The translations under genes were made by a program, and so were the position numbers. The notes beneath the pieces were generated by a model that saw nothing but the letters and a program-made list of their open reading frames with translations, was not told the DNA's origin and did not search any database. From positions 1 to 15,871 of the forward strand of contig JAFGJI010000184.1 in the NCBI GenBank assembly GCA_016929175.1: 15,871 nucleotides of DNA, in the 5' to 3' direction. Positions 1 to 7,824 of the stretch are shown piece by piece (the first letter of the stretch is position 1; each line of letters starts with the position of its first letter). The stretch comes from Thermoplasmatota archaeon (GTDB lineage: Archaea; Thermoplasmatota; Penumbrarchaeia; Penumbrarchaeales; Penumbrarchaeaceae).

Positions 1-305
1 ATGGGACAGGCACGGGGATGCAGGGCGGTACCCAGATAATAGACGGAAATGTGGAGGGTGATCTGGGAGCTTCGATGTCCGAAGGCACTCTGATAGTGAC
101 CGGCGATGTGAAAGGAGAACTGTGTCCCGGAGCCCATGGTGGCACCGTTTACATCTGCGGGAAGGCAGGATCGGGTCTCGAGAACGTCGAGACCGTGGAA
201 ATGACCTCCAGGGATAATGCCCGCTTGGCCAAATATTTCGATCATTACGGAATATCCGCCCAGCCTGCCACGATGAGGAAGTACAGGGGAGGTGTTGTTC
301 TATGA
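1..305 (+). CDS. GXGXG-domain protein, glutamate synthase alpha-subunit C-terminal type (5' partial)
   Basis: The reading frame is open from the left edge (first whole codon at 3) to TGA at 303-305, so the N terminus lies outside the window. The visible part opens with GTGTGMQGG and continues as a glycine-rich repeat (GNVEGDLGA, TGDVKGELCPGAHGG, YICGKAGSG). This is the right-handed beta-helix GXGXG fold found at the C terminus of glutamate synthase and in subunit C of formylmethanofuran dehydrogenase. Archaea often encode glutamate synthase as separate amidotransferase, FMN-barrel and GXGXG genes. The next gene is FMN-barrel-like and overlaps this stop by ATGA (302-305), which suggests translational coupling and favours the glutamate-synthase reading over FwdC. 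In the glutamate synthase family this domain is structural and helps shape the ammonia path; that role is family knowledge, not visible here. An internal ATG at 18 is not a credible start because the GTGTG motif lies upstream of it. Confidence 0.8.
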   Translation, partial: GTGTGMQGGTQIIDGNVEGDLGASMSEGTLIVTGDVKGELCPGAHGGTVYICGKAGSGLENVETVEMTSRDNARLAKYFDHYGISAQPATMRKYRGGVVL

Positions 306-1417
306 AGGAGCAGCAAGCCCCCGTCGATCTGGAAATGATCCTTGAAAAGATGGATGATATGAAAAGGATGCGGGGATCGGGGAATACTCTCGGAACCGTG
401 CATCTGCGGACCTCGATCCTGCACGGGCTTGCGAAGAACAGAGGTAATGTTTCGATCAAGTTGGGAAGAAAGGATCGGGATGTTAGACCTGAACTACCCG
501 TTCCGTTCCTCACGACAGCTTCACTCATGGAGCATCTTCCCGACAACGCAAGGCTCGGAATAGCACTCGGACAGGCAATGTCCGGCATACCGATAAACAT
601 CTATCCTGGAACCCCCGGGGAGATCGATGAAATACTGAAGATACACACCCCCATGACGATGGCCGTTTTTGGCCCTGTAAGGACCGGCCTGGATATTGGA
701 CGGCTAAGATCTGCGAACCTCATTGAGATAGAGATCGTCGAGAAGAATGGCCCCGTAAAGGGTTTGGTACCGGAGGTTCGGAAGGGCAAGGACATCATCA
801 GACTTGTGGATATGCTGAGGGAGTTGTCCGATGTTCCAAGGCTCATGAGCATCGATCATCGTGAACTCAATTCTGATATCGATTTCTATCTCGTATCGGA
901 ATTGGACATCATCGGATTGAGATGCGAACCGCCTCCCTACGGTTCCTGCGATGAAGGCATGATGCTCGCTTCAGTTACGGCCCTTGTTCGACAGATGGAT
1001 GTGTTCAAGAACAGGGAAAAGGGCGTATTGGTGATGTTGAACGGTGATCTGAGGACCCCGGAGGATATGGTCAAATTGATGGCACTTGGCGTGGACCTGA
1101 TCTGCCTGGACCATCTTACCATGGAATTCCTGAAAGCATACCTCCATGCAAAGTTCGATATACCAATGGACATCAATATCGATCTGAAAGAACGTGATGA
1201 CGGCTTCGACTGGGCCGAGATCGGTGAGTTGTACAGCGAATTGATGACATCTCTCTCCGAAGGTTTGAGGGACACTCTTGCAGGATACAACATCGCATCG
1301 CTCTCAGAGCTTGGGCCGGAAAGGCTAGTAACTACAGATTACAACACTTCTTCTCTGACCGGAATACCACTAGCCGGCTTCGACGCTCCTGTTCCCTTCT
1401 GGAGGCACAGGTCATAA
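302..1417 (+). CDS. Divergent glutamate synthase FMN-barrel-like protein
   Basis: This 371-residue protein begins in an ATGA overlap with the preceding GXGXG gene. Its middle follows the order of the glutamate synthase FMN-binding TIM barrel. PFLTTASLMEHLP (about residues 69-80) sits where the family has its SxMSxG segment, PINIYPGTPGE (97-107) where it has the NTGEGG segment, ANLIEIEIVEKNGPVKG (138-154) where it has IEIKxxQGAKPGxGG, and NGDLRTPEDMVKLMALGVDLI near the C terminus where it has the DGGxxTGxDVxxAxxLGA strand. Many signature residues are lost. There is no CxxxxxCxxxxC cluster for the 3Fe-4S centre (three scattered Cys only), and the PPxHxD segment is not recognisable. It is also shorter than the usual archaeal GltB barrel proteins, which carry ferredoxin-like domains. 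The fold assignment is inference from motif order. Whether it still binds FMN or makes glutamate is doubtful. The stop TAA overlaps the 3' end of the converging minus-strand gene by six bases. Confidence 0.6.
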   Translation: MKEQQAPVDLEMILEKMDDMKRMRGSGNTLGTVHLRTSILHGLAKNRGNVSIKLGRKDRDVRPELPVPFLTTASLMEHLPDNARLGIALGQAMSGIPINIYPGTPGEIDEILKIHTPMTMAVFGPVRTGLDIGRLRSANLIEIEIVEKNGPVKGLVPEVRKGKDIIRLVDMLRELSDVPRLMSIDHRELNSDIDFYLVSELDIIGLRCEPPPYGSCDEGMMLASVTALVRQMDVFKNREKGVLVMLNGDLRTPEDMVKLMALGVDLICLDHLTMEFLKAYLHAKFDIPMDINIDLKERDDGFDWAEIGELYSELMTSLSEGLRDTLAGYNIASLSELGPERLVTTDYNTSSLTGIPLAGFDAPVPFWRHRS

Positions 1418-2143
1418 CAATCTGTACTCCACCCTGAGCTTCCCGGCCCCCTTTGACTTTCTCTTCAGGATATCTATTCCCACAAGCTCCGACAGGTTCT
1501 TGACGTGTGTTCCCGCACACGGGCAGATGTCAATGGCCCCTTCGCGGCCAATGAAGACGGTCCTGAGCTCCTTTACGAACGTTGGAAGCCGGGAGAGGTC
1601 GACCCTCTCATTTTCAACCTTCGTTTCTATCTCCTCCCTTGGAAGTTTCCTTACAAATATCTCTTCCGATGACGATATGGATCTGTTCACCTCCTCTTCC
1701 ACCTCCTTCAATTCCTCCATGGTCATATCGGCAGGTTCGAAGTCTATGTGGGAGCGGTCGGCATGTATCTGGTTTCCGACAGTTGAAGCCCTGTAGCGTC
1801 TCCATATTTCGGATGACATGAGATGCTGGGCGGTATGCATCCTCATGTGTGCATAGCGCAGGTCCCAATCGATCTCCCCTATGACGGGGGTCCCGACCTT
1901 GGGAAGGTCTCCCTCCACGATGTGTCTGACCCTGTTCTTCTTCACCACGGAGATGACGGAGCAGGAGCCTCCCCTCCATCTCAAGGTCCCGAGATCACTG
2001 GGCTGTCCGCCTCCGAGAGGGTAGAATGCCGTCCTGTCAAGGATGACCGCTTTCTCCTCACCCTCGTCCACACTCTCCACGGTCGCTTCGAAATCCTTGA
2101 TGTAGCAGTCGTTGATGCTGTCCATATACAGGAGTTCCGTCAT
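1412..2143 (-). CDS. alaX: AlaX-type alanyl-tRNA editing hydrolase (AlaX-M class)
   Basis: This 243-residue trans-editing protein is related to the editing domain of alanyl-tRNA synthetase. The family hydrolyses Ser-tRNA(Ala) and sometimes Gly-tRNA(Ala) in the cytoplasm. The zinc ligands are visible: HTAQH (His103 and His107) and CPCAGTHV (Cys209 and His213). The N-terminal GGGQPSD (44-50) is the glycine-rich motif that marks the longer AlaX-M form. Length agrees with that class, and no synthetase catalytic domain is present. The chosen start is the ATG at 2143, giving MTELLYMDS, because the family starts close to this point; a GTG at 2200 would add 19 residues without matching features. The region upstream is shared with the divergent S8e gene. 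The gene ends inside the last codons of the converging glutamate-synthase-like gene. Confidence 0.88.
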   Translation of the reverse strand: MTELLYMDSINDCYIKDFEATVESVDEGEEKAVILDRTAFYPLGGGQPSDLGTLRWRGGSCSVISVVKKNRVRHIVEGDLPKVGTPVIGEIDWDLRYAHMRMHTAQHLMSSEIWRRYRASTVGNQIHADRSHIDFEPADMTMEELKEVEEEVNRSISSSEEIFVRKLPREEIETKVENERVDLSRLPTFVKELRTVFIGREGAIDICPCAGTHVKNLSELVGIDILKRKSKGAGKLRVEYRLL

Positions 2144-2221
2144 GGGTTTCCCTCTATTCGTTAAAGGCTTTCGACGTATGTCATTGATCGATAATGTCAC
2201 TTACGTTCCATGAAGGGATAA

Positions 2222-2231
2222 TTTATTATAT
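2222..2231 (+). promoter_or_regulatory. TATA-like element for the S8e-SRP19 unit
   Basis: TTTATTATAT is an AT-rich box in otherwise mixed sequence. Its centre is about 45 nt before the S8e ATG. An archaeal TATA box places transcription start about 25 nt downstream, near 2252, leaving a leader of roughly 18 nt that contains the GGTGAT ribosome-binding site at 2261-2266. The spacing fits well, but the element is called by eye. Confidence 0.5.
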
Positions 2232-2270
2232 GCAATCAAGTATTGGCCGGCATCCCAATAGGTGATGACA

Positions 2271-2654
2271 ATGGCTCTCTGGCAGGGACGGTCCAAGAGA
2301 AAGATCACTGGCGGTCGATACAGACCCAACAAAGGCAAGAGGAAATCGGAGATCGGAAGGGAACAGCAGATCACCATCCTCGGCAAAGAGACCAACAAGC
2401 GTGTAAGGACCAGAGGAGGGAACCTGAAGTTCAGGACATTGACCTCATCCATGGTCAATGTATACAACCCAAGGTCGAAAAAGACCGTCAAGACCTCCAT
2501 CAAGACCGTTCTGGAAAACCCCGCAAACCCTCATTATGTGAGAAGGAATATAATCACCAAGGGTGCCATTGTTGACACCGGGAAGGGAAAGGCCAGGGTC
2601 ACTTCCCGGCCCGGCCAGCATGGAACGATAAACGCTATCCTCCTTTCAGAATGA
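2271..2654 (+). CDS. rps8e: 30S ribosomal protein S8e
   Basis: This 127-residue, strongly basic protein belongs to the S8e family, a component of the small ribosomal subunit in archaea and eukaryotes and absent from bacteria. The N terminus MALWQGRSKRKITGGRYRPN is characteristic. The C-terminal half includes NIITKGAIVDTGKGKARVTS and ends in NAILLSE, both typical of the short archaeal form. The ATG at 2271 is preferred over the in-frame GTG at 2262 and ATG at 2265 because GGTGAT at 2261-2266 is a ribosome-binding site four bases before it, and because family members start MALWQGRS. It is the first gene of a plus-strand unit with SRP19 36 nt downstream, and a TATA-like box lies at 2222-2231. 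Confidence 0.97.
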   Translation: MALWQGRSKRKITGGRYRPNKGKRKSEIGREQQITILGKETNKRVRTRGGNLKFRTLTSSMVNVYNPRSKKTVKTSIKTVLENPANPHYVRRNIITKGAIVDTGKGKARVTSRPGQHGTINAILLSE

Positions 2655-2689
2655 AGGGGGTATGACCTCTGATCAAAGCAAAGGACGAC

Positions 2690-2956
2690 ATGTTCGTGAT
2701 ATGGCCCCAGTATTTTGATTCCAATCTGTCAAGGTCAGAGGGGAGAAGAATGCCGAGATCGCTTTCCGTTGCGGACCCCAACGCCGAGGAGCTGTTCCAT
2801 ATTGCCAGGAAATTGGGGCTATCTCCTGTCCTCGAGGATGAAAAGGCCTTCCCCTCGAGATGGATGGCGGCAAGGGGTCGCATCAGGATAGCAAAGAAGT
2901 TCGACAAGACCACAACCATGAGAAAGATCGCCGAAGGTCTTGTCAGAAAGCGGTGA
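2690..2956 (+). CDS. srp19: Signal recognition particle protein SRP19
   Basis: This 88-residue basic protein binds 7S SRP RNA and prepares it for SRP54. Family marks are IWPQYFDSNLSRSEGRRMPRS at the N terminus (the conserved WPxYFD and GRR segments), an ELFHIARKLGLSP helix in the middle and a basic C-terminal tail ending in AEGLVRKR. Length is close to the usual archaeal 90-100 residues. The start is not certain. The ATG at 2690 gives only three residues before IWP, whereas many family members have several more. The frame continues upstream to a stop at 2663-2665 with only a CTG at 2669 as an alternative, and no clear ribosome-binding site precedes 2690. It lies between S8e and PPDK, probably cotranscribed with S8e. 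The partner SRP54 is encoded at 11457. Confidence 0.93.
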   Translation: MFVIWPQYFDSNLSRSEGRRMPRSLSVADPNAEELFHIARKLGLSPVLEDEKAFPSRWMAARGRIRIAKKFDKTTTMRKIAEGLVRKR

Positions 2957-3026
2957 ACGATAGATCTCATGGTATACGAAAAGGTTTTCATACAACCTGG
3001 TTTTTCACCGCGCAAGGAGGCTTTAC

Positions 3027-5741
3027 ATGGCCGATGCAACAAAGTTCGTGTATCTTTTCAAAGAAGGGAACAGGGATATGAAAGAACTCCTGGGAGGCAA
3101 GGGCGCCAACCTTGCCGAGATGACCAGACAGGGTATTCCTGTACCTTCGGGTTTCACCATCACCACAGAAGTATGCAACAAGTACTATCAAACCGGGAAC
3201 ACATTCCCACAGGGGCTCGAGGAACAGGTAAGGAACGCAGTAAAGGACCTTGAGGCCGGGACGGGAATGTCGTTCGGCAACCCAAAGAACCCCCTTCTTC
3301 TCTCCGTAAGGTCCGGGGCAAGGGTCTCGATGCCCGGCATGATGGATACTGTACTCAAACTAGGTATCAACGAAGAGGTCGTCAGGGGCCTGATAGAGAA
3401 GACCGGTGATGAAAGGTTCGCATGGGACTCCTACAGGCGTTTCATTCAGATGTACGGCGATGTCGTGCTCGGCCTCAAACCTCAGAGCAAGGATGAGGAG
3501 GACCCGTTCGAGATCATCATGGACAGGATGAAGAAGGAGCGGGATATCCAGCTTGACACACAATTGACCGCAGGGGACCTTGAAGAACTATCCTCGAAGT
3601 TCAAGGACCTTGTAAGAGAGAATCTCGGTCTTTCCTTCCCCGAGGACCCGTGGGAACAGCTGTGGGGTGCCGTCGGAGCGGTTTTCAGGTCCTGGATGAA
3701 CGACAGGGCGAAGACATACAGAAGGATCAATGACATACCCTCCGACTGGGGCACCGCCGTCAATGTGCAGGCAATGGTCTTTGGAAATATGGGAGAGGAC
3801 TGCGCAACAGGGGTGGCGTTCACGAGGGACCCTGCAACGGGGGAGAACATCTTCTTCGGAGAGTATCTGACGAATGCTCAGGGAGAGGATGTGGTTGCCG
3901 GTGTGAGGACACCTTACCAGATCACCCTTGAAGGTTCCAGAAGATGGGCGGCAAGCAACAGGATCGATGAAGAAGAAAGGTACAGAGTATTCCCTTCACT
4001 CGAAGAGAGGATGCCCCGGCAGTATCAGGAACTCGTTTCCGTTTACAGGAAGCTCGAGCAGCATTATGCGGACATGCAGGACATCGAGTTCACGATCCAG
4101 AACGGAAAACTGTGGCTCCTTCAGACAAGGAACGGCAAGAGGACCGCCGCAGCCGCTATCAAGATAGCGGTGGATATGGTCGATGAAGGACTTATCGACA
4201 AAAGGAAAGCAGTATCAAGGATCAAACCGGAACAGCTGGACCAGCTTCTCCACCCAACATTTGACCCGCATGTCACGAGAGAGACCATCGCCAGAGGCCT
4301 TCCCGCCTCTCCCGGAGCGGCATCAGGAAAGATCGTCTTCAACGCCGAAGATGCCGAAGAAAGATCGAATGCCGGAGAGAAGGTGATACTGTCAAGGATA
4401 GAGACCTCTCCGGAGGATATTGGCGGTATGAAATCCGCCCAGGGCATACTTACATCGAGAGGGGGAATGACGAGCCATGCCGCAGTGGTAGCCAGAGGTA
4501 TGGGCAAATGCTGTGTGTCGGGATGCGGGGCCTTGAAGATAGATTATGAAAGAAGGACCATCAAGGTCGGAGAACTTGTCCTGTTAGAGGGGGACTGGAT
4601 ATCGCTCGACGGCTCGACCGGAGAAGTGATGCTCGGAAAGATCCCGACTATCCCTCCCGAGATAGGAGGGGATTTTGCAATGCTCCTATCCTGGGCCGAT
4701 GAAATAAGAAGATTGGGGGTCCGCACGAACGCTGATACCCCGATCGATTCTGTCAGGGCGAGGGAATTCGGTGCCGAAGGTATAGGATTGTGCAGGACGG
4801 AACATATGTTCTTCGAGGGTGACCGGATCACAGCCATGAGGGAAATGATACTCGCAAAGGATATTGAAGGAAGACAGAAGGCTTTGAGCAAGCTGCTCCC
4901 TATGCAGAGGGAGGATTTCATAGGTATATTCCAGGCGATGGAGGGGTACCCCGTCACCATCAGACTTCTCGACCCACCGCTTCATGAGTTCCTTCCCCAT
5001 GATGCCGATTCCCAGTCTCAGATGTCCAGGGAGCTTGGGATATCCATAGATGAGGTCAGATCGAGAACTGATGCTCTCAGGGAATTCAATCCGATGCTGG
5101 GACACCGTGGCTGCAGGCTCGGGATCACCTTTCCGGAGATCACAAGGATGCAGGCCGAGGCAATTTTCGAAGCAGCGGTCCATCTGGTGAAGGAAGGACG
5201 GGATGTCAGACCGGAGATCATGGTTCCCCTTGTCGGAACGGTCAGGGAGCTGGAGCTCCAGAAGGACATCATCGATGAGACCGCAGGAGAGGTCATGGAA
5301 AGGTCTGCGATACATGTGGACTACCTTGTCGGAACGATGATAGAGGTCCCAAGGGCTGCACTGACGGCCGATGAGATAGCACAGGTTGCGCAATTCTTCT
5401 CCTTCGGAACGAACGACCTTACCCAGATGACGTTCGGATATTCCAGGGATGACTCGGGTTCCTTCCTTCCGGAATATATCCAGAAAGGCATTCTTCCGGG
5501 CGATCCCTTCAAGATGCTTGACCAAACCGGTGTGGGTCAGCTTCTGGAGATCGGCACCAGAAAGGGGAGGTCCGTCGATCCAAAGCTCAAGGTTGGAATA
5601 TGCGGTGAGCATGGGGGCGATCCTTCATCCATAGAATTCTGCAACAGGACAGGATTGGACTATGTTAGCTGCTCTCCTTTCAGGGTTCCCGTGGCCAGAC
5701 TTGCAGCTGCACATGCCGTATTGAATGAAAACAAAGTATGA
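3027..5741 (+). CDS. ppdK: Pyruvate, phosphate dikinase
   Basis: This 904-residue cytoplasmic enzyme interconverts pyruvate, ATP and Pi with PEP, AMP and PPi. All three domains are present. The N-terminal ATP-grasp domain shows GGKGANLAEM (23-32) and LSVRSGARVSMPGMMDT (92 onward). The swivelling phosphohistidine domain shows GGMTSHAAVVARGMGK with the catalytic His at residue 484. The C-terminal PEP/pyruvate barrel shows GLCRTEHMFF, MIEVPRAAL, FSFGTNDLTQM (Asn796, Asp797) and ICGEHGG with the catalytic Cys at residue 859. GTNDLTQM and the C-terminal Cys-Gly-Glu-His-Gly-Gly separate PPDK from PEP synthase. The start follows AAGGAGG at 3014-3020, six bases before ATG. A TATA-like GGTATAC near 2970 suggests its own promoter after SRP19. 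The stop lies six bases from the converging membrane-protein gene. In an archaeon it may run towards PEP for gluconeogenesis or towards pyruvate in glycolysis; the sequence does not decide. Confidence 0.98.
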   Translation: MADATKFVYLFKEGNRDMKELLGGKGANLAEMTRQGIPVPSGFTITTEVCNKYYQTGNTFPQGLEEQVRNAVKDLEAGTGMSFGNPKNPLLLSVRSGARVSMPGMMDTVLKLGINEEVVRGLIEKTGDERFAWDSYRRFIQMYGDVVLGLKPQSKDEEDPFEIIMDRMKKERDIQLDTQLTAGDLEELSSKFKDLVRENLGLSFPEDPWEQLWGAVGAVFRSWMNDRAKTYRRINDIPSDWGTAVNVQAMVFGNMGEDCATGVAFTRDPATGENIFFGEYLTNAQGEDVVAGVRTPYQITLEGSRRWAASNRIDEEERYRVFPSLEERMPRQYQELVSVYRKLEQHYADMQDIEFTIQNGKLWLLQTRNGKRTAAAAIKIAVDMVDEGLIDKRKAVSRIKPEQLDQLLHPTFDPHVTRETIARGLPASPGAASGKIVFNAEDAEERSNAGEKVILSRIETSPEDIGGMKSAQGILTSRGGMTSHAAVVARGMGKCCVSGCGALKIDYERRTIKVGELVLLEGDWISLDGSTGEVMLGKIPTIPPEIGGDFAMLLSWADEIRRLGVRTNADTPIDSVRAREFGAEGIGLCRTEHMFFEGDRITAMREMILAKDIEGRQKALSKLLPMQREDFIGIFQAMEGYPVTIRLLDPPLHEFLPHDADSQSQMSRELGISIDEVRSRTDALREFNPMLGHRGCRLGITFPEITRMQAEAIFEAAVHLVKEGRDVRPEIMVPLVGTVRELELQKDIIDETAGEVMERSAIHVDYLVGTMIEVPRAALTADEIAQVAQFFSFGTNDLTQMTFGYSRDDSGSFLPEYIQKGILPGDPFKMLDQTGVGQLLEIGTRKGRSVDPKLKVGICGEHGGDPSSIEFCNRTGLDYVSCSPFRVPVARLAAAHAVLNENKV

Positions 5742-5747
5742 TCTCCG

Positions 5748-6701
5748 TCATACCCATTCGTTGACGGTGTGGACATCCCTGCACTTGGAGCATCGTATCC
5801 TCTTTGACATCCTTGCACTGCAGTGGATGCACTTCTGGCTTCCTATAGGGGTCAGGTTCTGGCAGCTGGGGCATCTAACATAGAAATCCTCCGATGTGTC
5901 GCACCAGTAGAAATATCTCGGAGCATCACAGGTCGGACACCTTCTCATTTCCTTGTGCAGTGACTCTCCACACTGGGGGCAGAGGACATCGGCGGTCTCT
6001 TTCTTGTTATCCAGATACTGCTTGAACTCCCTGAACGTGAGGTTCCTCACGATGTTCCTTAAAAAACCTTCATCGGGAAGAGAATCAAGATAAGGTACAC
6101 GGAACCTCTCCTCCGGAAAGGAGCTGATCAGTATGAAGCTCGGGATCACGATGAGCTCCGCGCAGATATAGAGGAAGAGATACACTGTCGGATTGCCGAT
6201 GGCACCATCCGCCCATCTTATGAAACCTGCAATGGAGAAGAGGCTCGGGATGTAGAAACCGAAGATAACCAGTATGGACCACAGACCGATCGGTGCGTAT
6301 TCCCCTTCGAGAGCGATCAGGTCCCTTCTCTCCTTTATGAAGAGTATCATGAAAAGACATGCTATGAAAGCGGCGACAAGGATCGTATATCCGAACAATT
6401 GAATGAACCAGTTGCCCGTGGTCTCGGAGAACCTGAACGCCAGCATCGACCCCCAGAATATCATTACGTATACTCCGCCGAGCCACAGCGCCATGAAGAA
6501 ATATCTCTCGAGGAGCCTGTAGGATAACAGTATCCCCATCAGACCGAGGGCAAGCCATCCGAACGAATATACCAGGCCGTCTCCGAGGGAGAATAGCAGA
6601 GAGAGTATGAAGAAGAATGCTATCGACCATTTCAGCTGATATCCACGATCGAACTTCAACCTGGTAACAAATCTCCCCAGCACGGGATAGAGACCGCCCA
6701 T
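5748..6701 (-). CDS. Membrane protein with C-terminal tandem zinc ribbons
   Basis: I do not recognise a named family. From the ATG at 6701 the protein has 317 residues. Residues about 25-195 hold six likely membrane segments (about 25-40, 43-60, 67-88, 98-123, 138-160 and 172-195). A short soluble linker (200-238) follows, then a cysteine-rich tail with five CxxC knuckles (Cys241/244, 255/258, 277/280, 291/294, 304/307), enough for two zinc ribbons plus one extra knuckle; a lone Cys267 lies between. A cytoplasmic zinc-ribbon tail on a membrane anchor could bind protein or nucleic acid, but no activity can be claimed. The frame is open further upstream (ATG at 6782, GTG at 6896), but those starts overlap the divergent promoter and gene. 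A TATA-like box about 28 nt before 6701 supports the shorter form. Confidence 0.75.
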   Translation of the reverse strand: MGGLYPVLGRFVTRLKFDRGYQLKWSIAFFFILSLLFSLGDGLVYSFGWLALGLMGILLSYRLLERYFFMALWLGGVYVMIFWGSMLAFRFSETTGNWFIQLFGYTILVAAFIACLFMILFIKERRDLIALEGEYAPIGLWSILVIFGFYIPSLFSIAGFIRWADGAIGNPTVYLFLYICAELIVIPSFILISSFPEERFRVPYLDSLPDEGFLRNIVRNLTFREFKQYLDNKKETADVLCPQCGESLHKEMRRCPTCDAPRYFYWCDTSEDFYVRCPSCQNLTPIGSQKCIHCSARMSKRIRCSKCRDVHTVNEWV

Positions 6702-6724
6702 GCCGTTGGATGATGCGTGCCTTA

Positions 6725-6733
6725 GAAATATGT
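6725..6733 (-). promoter_or_regulatory. TATA-like element for the zinc-ribbon membrane protein
   Basis: On the minus strand this reads ACATATTTC and is centred about 28 nt before the ATG at 6701. That spacing predicts a transcript starting at or next to the start codon (leaderless). It is the main reason for preferring this start over the longer ones. Confidence 0.4.
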
Positions 6734-6771
6734 TTCGGTCCTCCAGTATTGAGATATTGCAGGATGAAGAG

Positions 6772-6777
6772 TTATAT
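6772..6777 (+). promoter_or_regulatory. TATA-like element for the gene at 6801
   Basis: TTATAT is centred 26 nt before ATG 6801, the spacing expected for a leaderless archaeal transcript. No convincing Shine-Dalgarno sequence lies just ahead of that ATG, which is consistent with leaderless translation. Confidence 0.45.
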
Positions 6778-6800
6778 CCCATCAGGAAGATATCCCTGTG

Positions 6801-7229
6801 ATGGATGACGACCAGGAGACCCTCCTGTGCAAGCACCTGGAAACGCACAGGGACCAATCGATCTGGGTCAAACCGGATATCAGGGAAAGGATGCATTCCC
6901 CCGCCCAGAGGAGAAGCTACTGCAGGAAATGCGGAAAGATAAGGTATATCGGCAGTGCAAGGGCCAAGAAAATGGGATTCTATGTAAACCTTTTAAAGGA
7001 GATCCAGAGGAGATCCGAGGTCCTCAACAGGCGTGGCATCACCAGGCACAGGCTCACCCAGGTCCAGATACGGCTCATCCTGAAGGAACTCCGGGAGGAC
7101 GAGTTCTTTTCGGATCCTTTTTGCACCCATTCCTATTCGCAATGGGACAGGTTCAGAGCCACCCTCCGCAAATACTGCCCGCTTCCCGATGAGGCCATAG
7201 AGCCTGTTTACAGGGACTTCAAGGGTTGA
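6801..7229 (+). CDS. Small CxxC-containing protein of unknown function
   Basis: This 142-residue protein belongs to no family I can name. The N-terminal third has LLCKHLETH (Cys10, His12, His16) followed by SYCRKCGKI (Cys41, Cys44), which together could form one zinc site. The middle (about 55-100) is basic and helical, with KKMGFYVNLLKEIQRRSEV and LTQVQIRLILKELRED. The C-terminal part adds Cys108, His110 and Cys126 around an aromatic segment (FCTHSYSQWDRF). The basic character and zinc-like site suggest nucleic-acid or ribosome contact, but this is only inference. The ATG at 6801 is chosen over the GTG at 6798 because the TATA-like box at 6772-6777 sits at the leaderless distance. It is divergent from the zinc-ribbon membrane protein. 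RNase P component Rpr2 was considered, but the cysteine spacing does not fit. Confidence 0.75.
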   Translation: MDDDQETLLCKHLETHRDQSIWVKPDIRERMHSPAQRRSYCRKCGKIRYIGSARAKKMGFYVNLLKEIQRRSEVLNRRGITRHRLTQVQIRLILKELREDEFFSDPFCTHSYSQWDRFRATLRKYCPLPDEAIEPVYRDFKG

Positions 7230-7285
7230 TGAGGCCGTCAGGTTTTTATTGGATATGATATCTTGAGGTAGCAGGAGTTATGGTC

Positions 7286-7789
7286 ATGGCCACGGATGAA
7301 GCCCTCAAAGTGATCGAAAAGGCCAACGTACAGCTGGCCAGCGGCGAGTTTCAGAAATCCTACAACACGCTGAAGAGACTTGTGAAGGACGAACCCGAAA
7401 TAGCCGAAGCACATTTCCTGATGGCGGAAGCTGCTGTCGGGATCCCCAAGCTGACGGTCCAGGATATTGCCTCCCATTACCAGAAGGCATGTGATCTTGC
7501 CCCGGATAATGCACTGTATCAGGCATCCTTCGGCAATTTCTGCTTCGAGAACGGTATACTGAAAAAGGGGGAGGAATGTTTTATCAGGGCTGCCGAGATA
7601 GACGAGGAGAACTCTGCACTTTACCTTTCGGACCTGGCAACCTCCTATTTCTTTGCGGCAAAGAACTTCAAGAACATGTACCCGGCAATGAAAGAGGACG
7701 ATGTGATCCGGAGATCCCTCAAATATATAATGATGGCCTTCAATATCGAAAAGGAGAAGGCGAAGAACCTCATCGACGGCATAGATTGA
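7286..7789 (+). CDS. TPR-repeat protein
   Basis: This 167-residue soluble, acidic, helical protein contains tetratricopeptide-like repeats. The first covers about residues 4-37 (EALKVIEKANVQLASGEFQK onward). A second covers SHYQKACDLAPDNALYQASFG, and a third covers ILKKGEECFIRAAEIDEENS. The spacing of Ala, Gly, Tyr and Pro follows the TPR pattern (xxAxxLAPDNxxY). TPR proteins are protein-binding scaffolds; the partner cannot be inferred. There is no signal peptide or membrane segment. Two in-frame ATGs compete: 7286 lies eight bases after AGGAG (7273-7277), while 7280 would leave only two bases, so 7286 is chosen. A T-rich box at 7243-7250 is a possible TATA element. Confidence 0.82.
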   Translation: MATDEALKVIEKANVQLASGEFQKSYNTLKRLVKDEPEIAEAHFLMAEAAVGIPKLTVQDIASHYQKACDLAPDNALYQASFGNFCFENGILKKGEECFIRAAEIDEENSALYLSDLATSYFFAAKNFKNMYPAMKEDDVIRRSLKYIMMAFNIEKEKAKNLIDGID

Positions 7790-7824
7790 TCCGATAATAG
7801 GGGTTAAACATATTTCTATAGTGT

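Noticed and set aside
4686..5612. Long minus-strand open frame of 308 codons inside PPDK.
   Set aside because: It lies wholly antisense to conserved catalytic segments of PPDK and resembles no protein.
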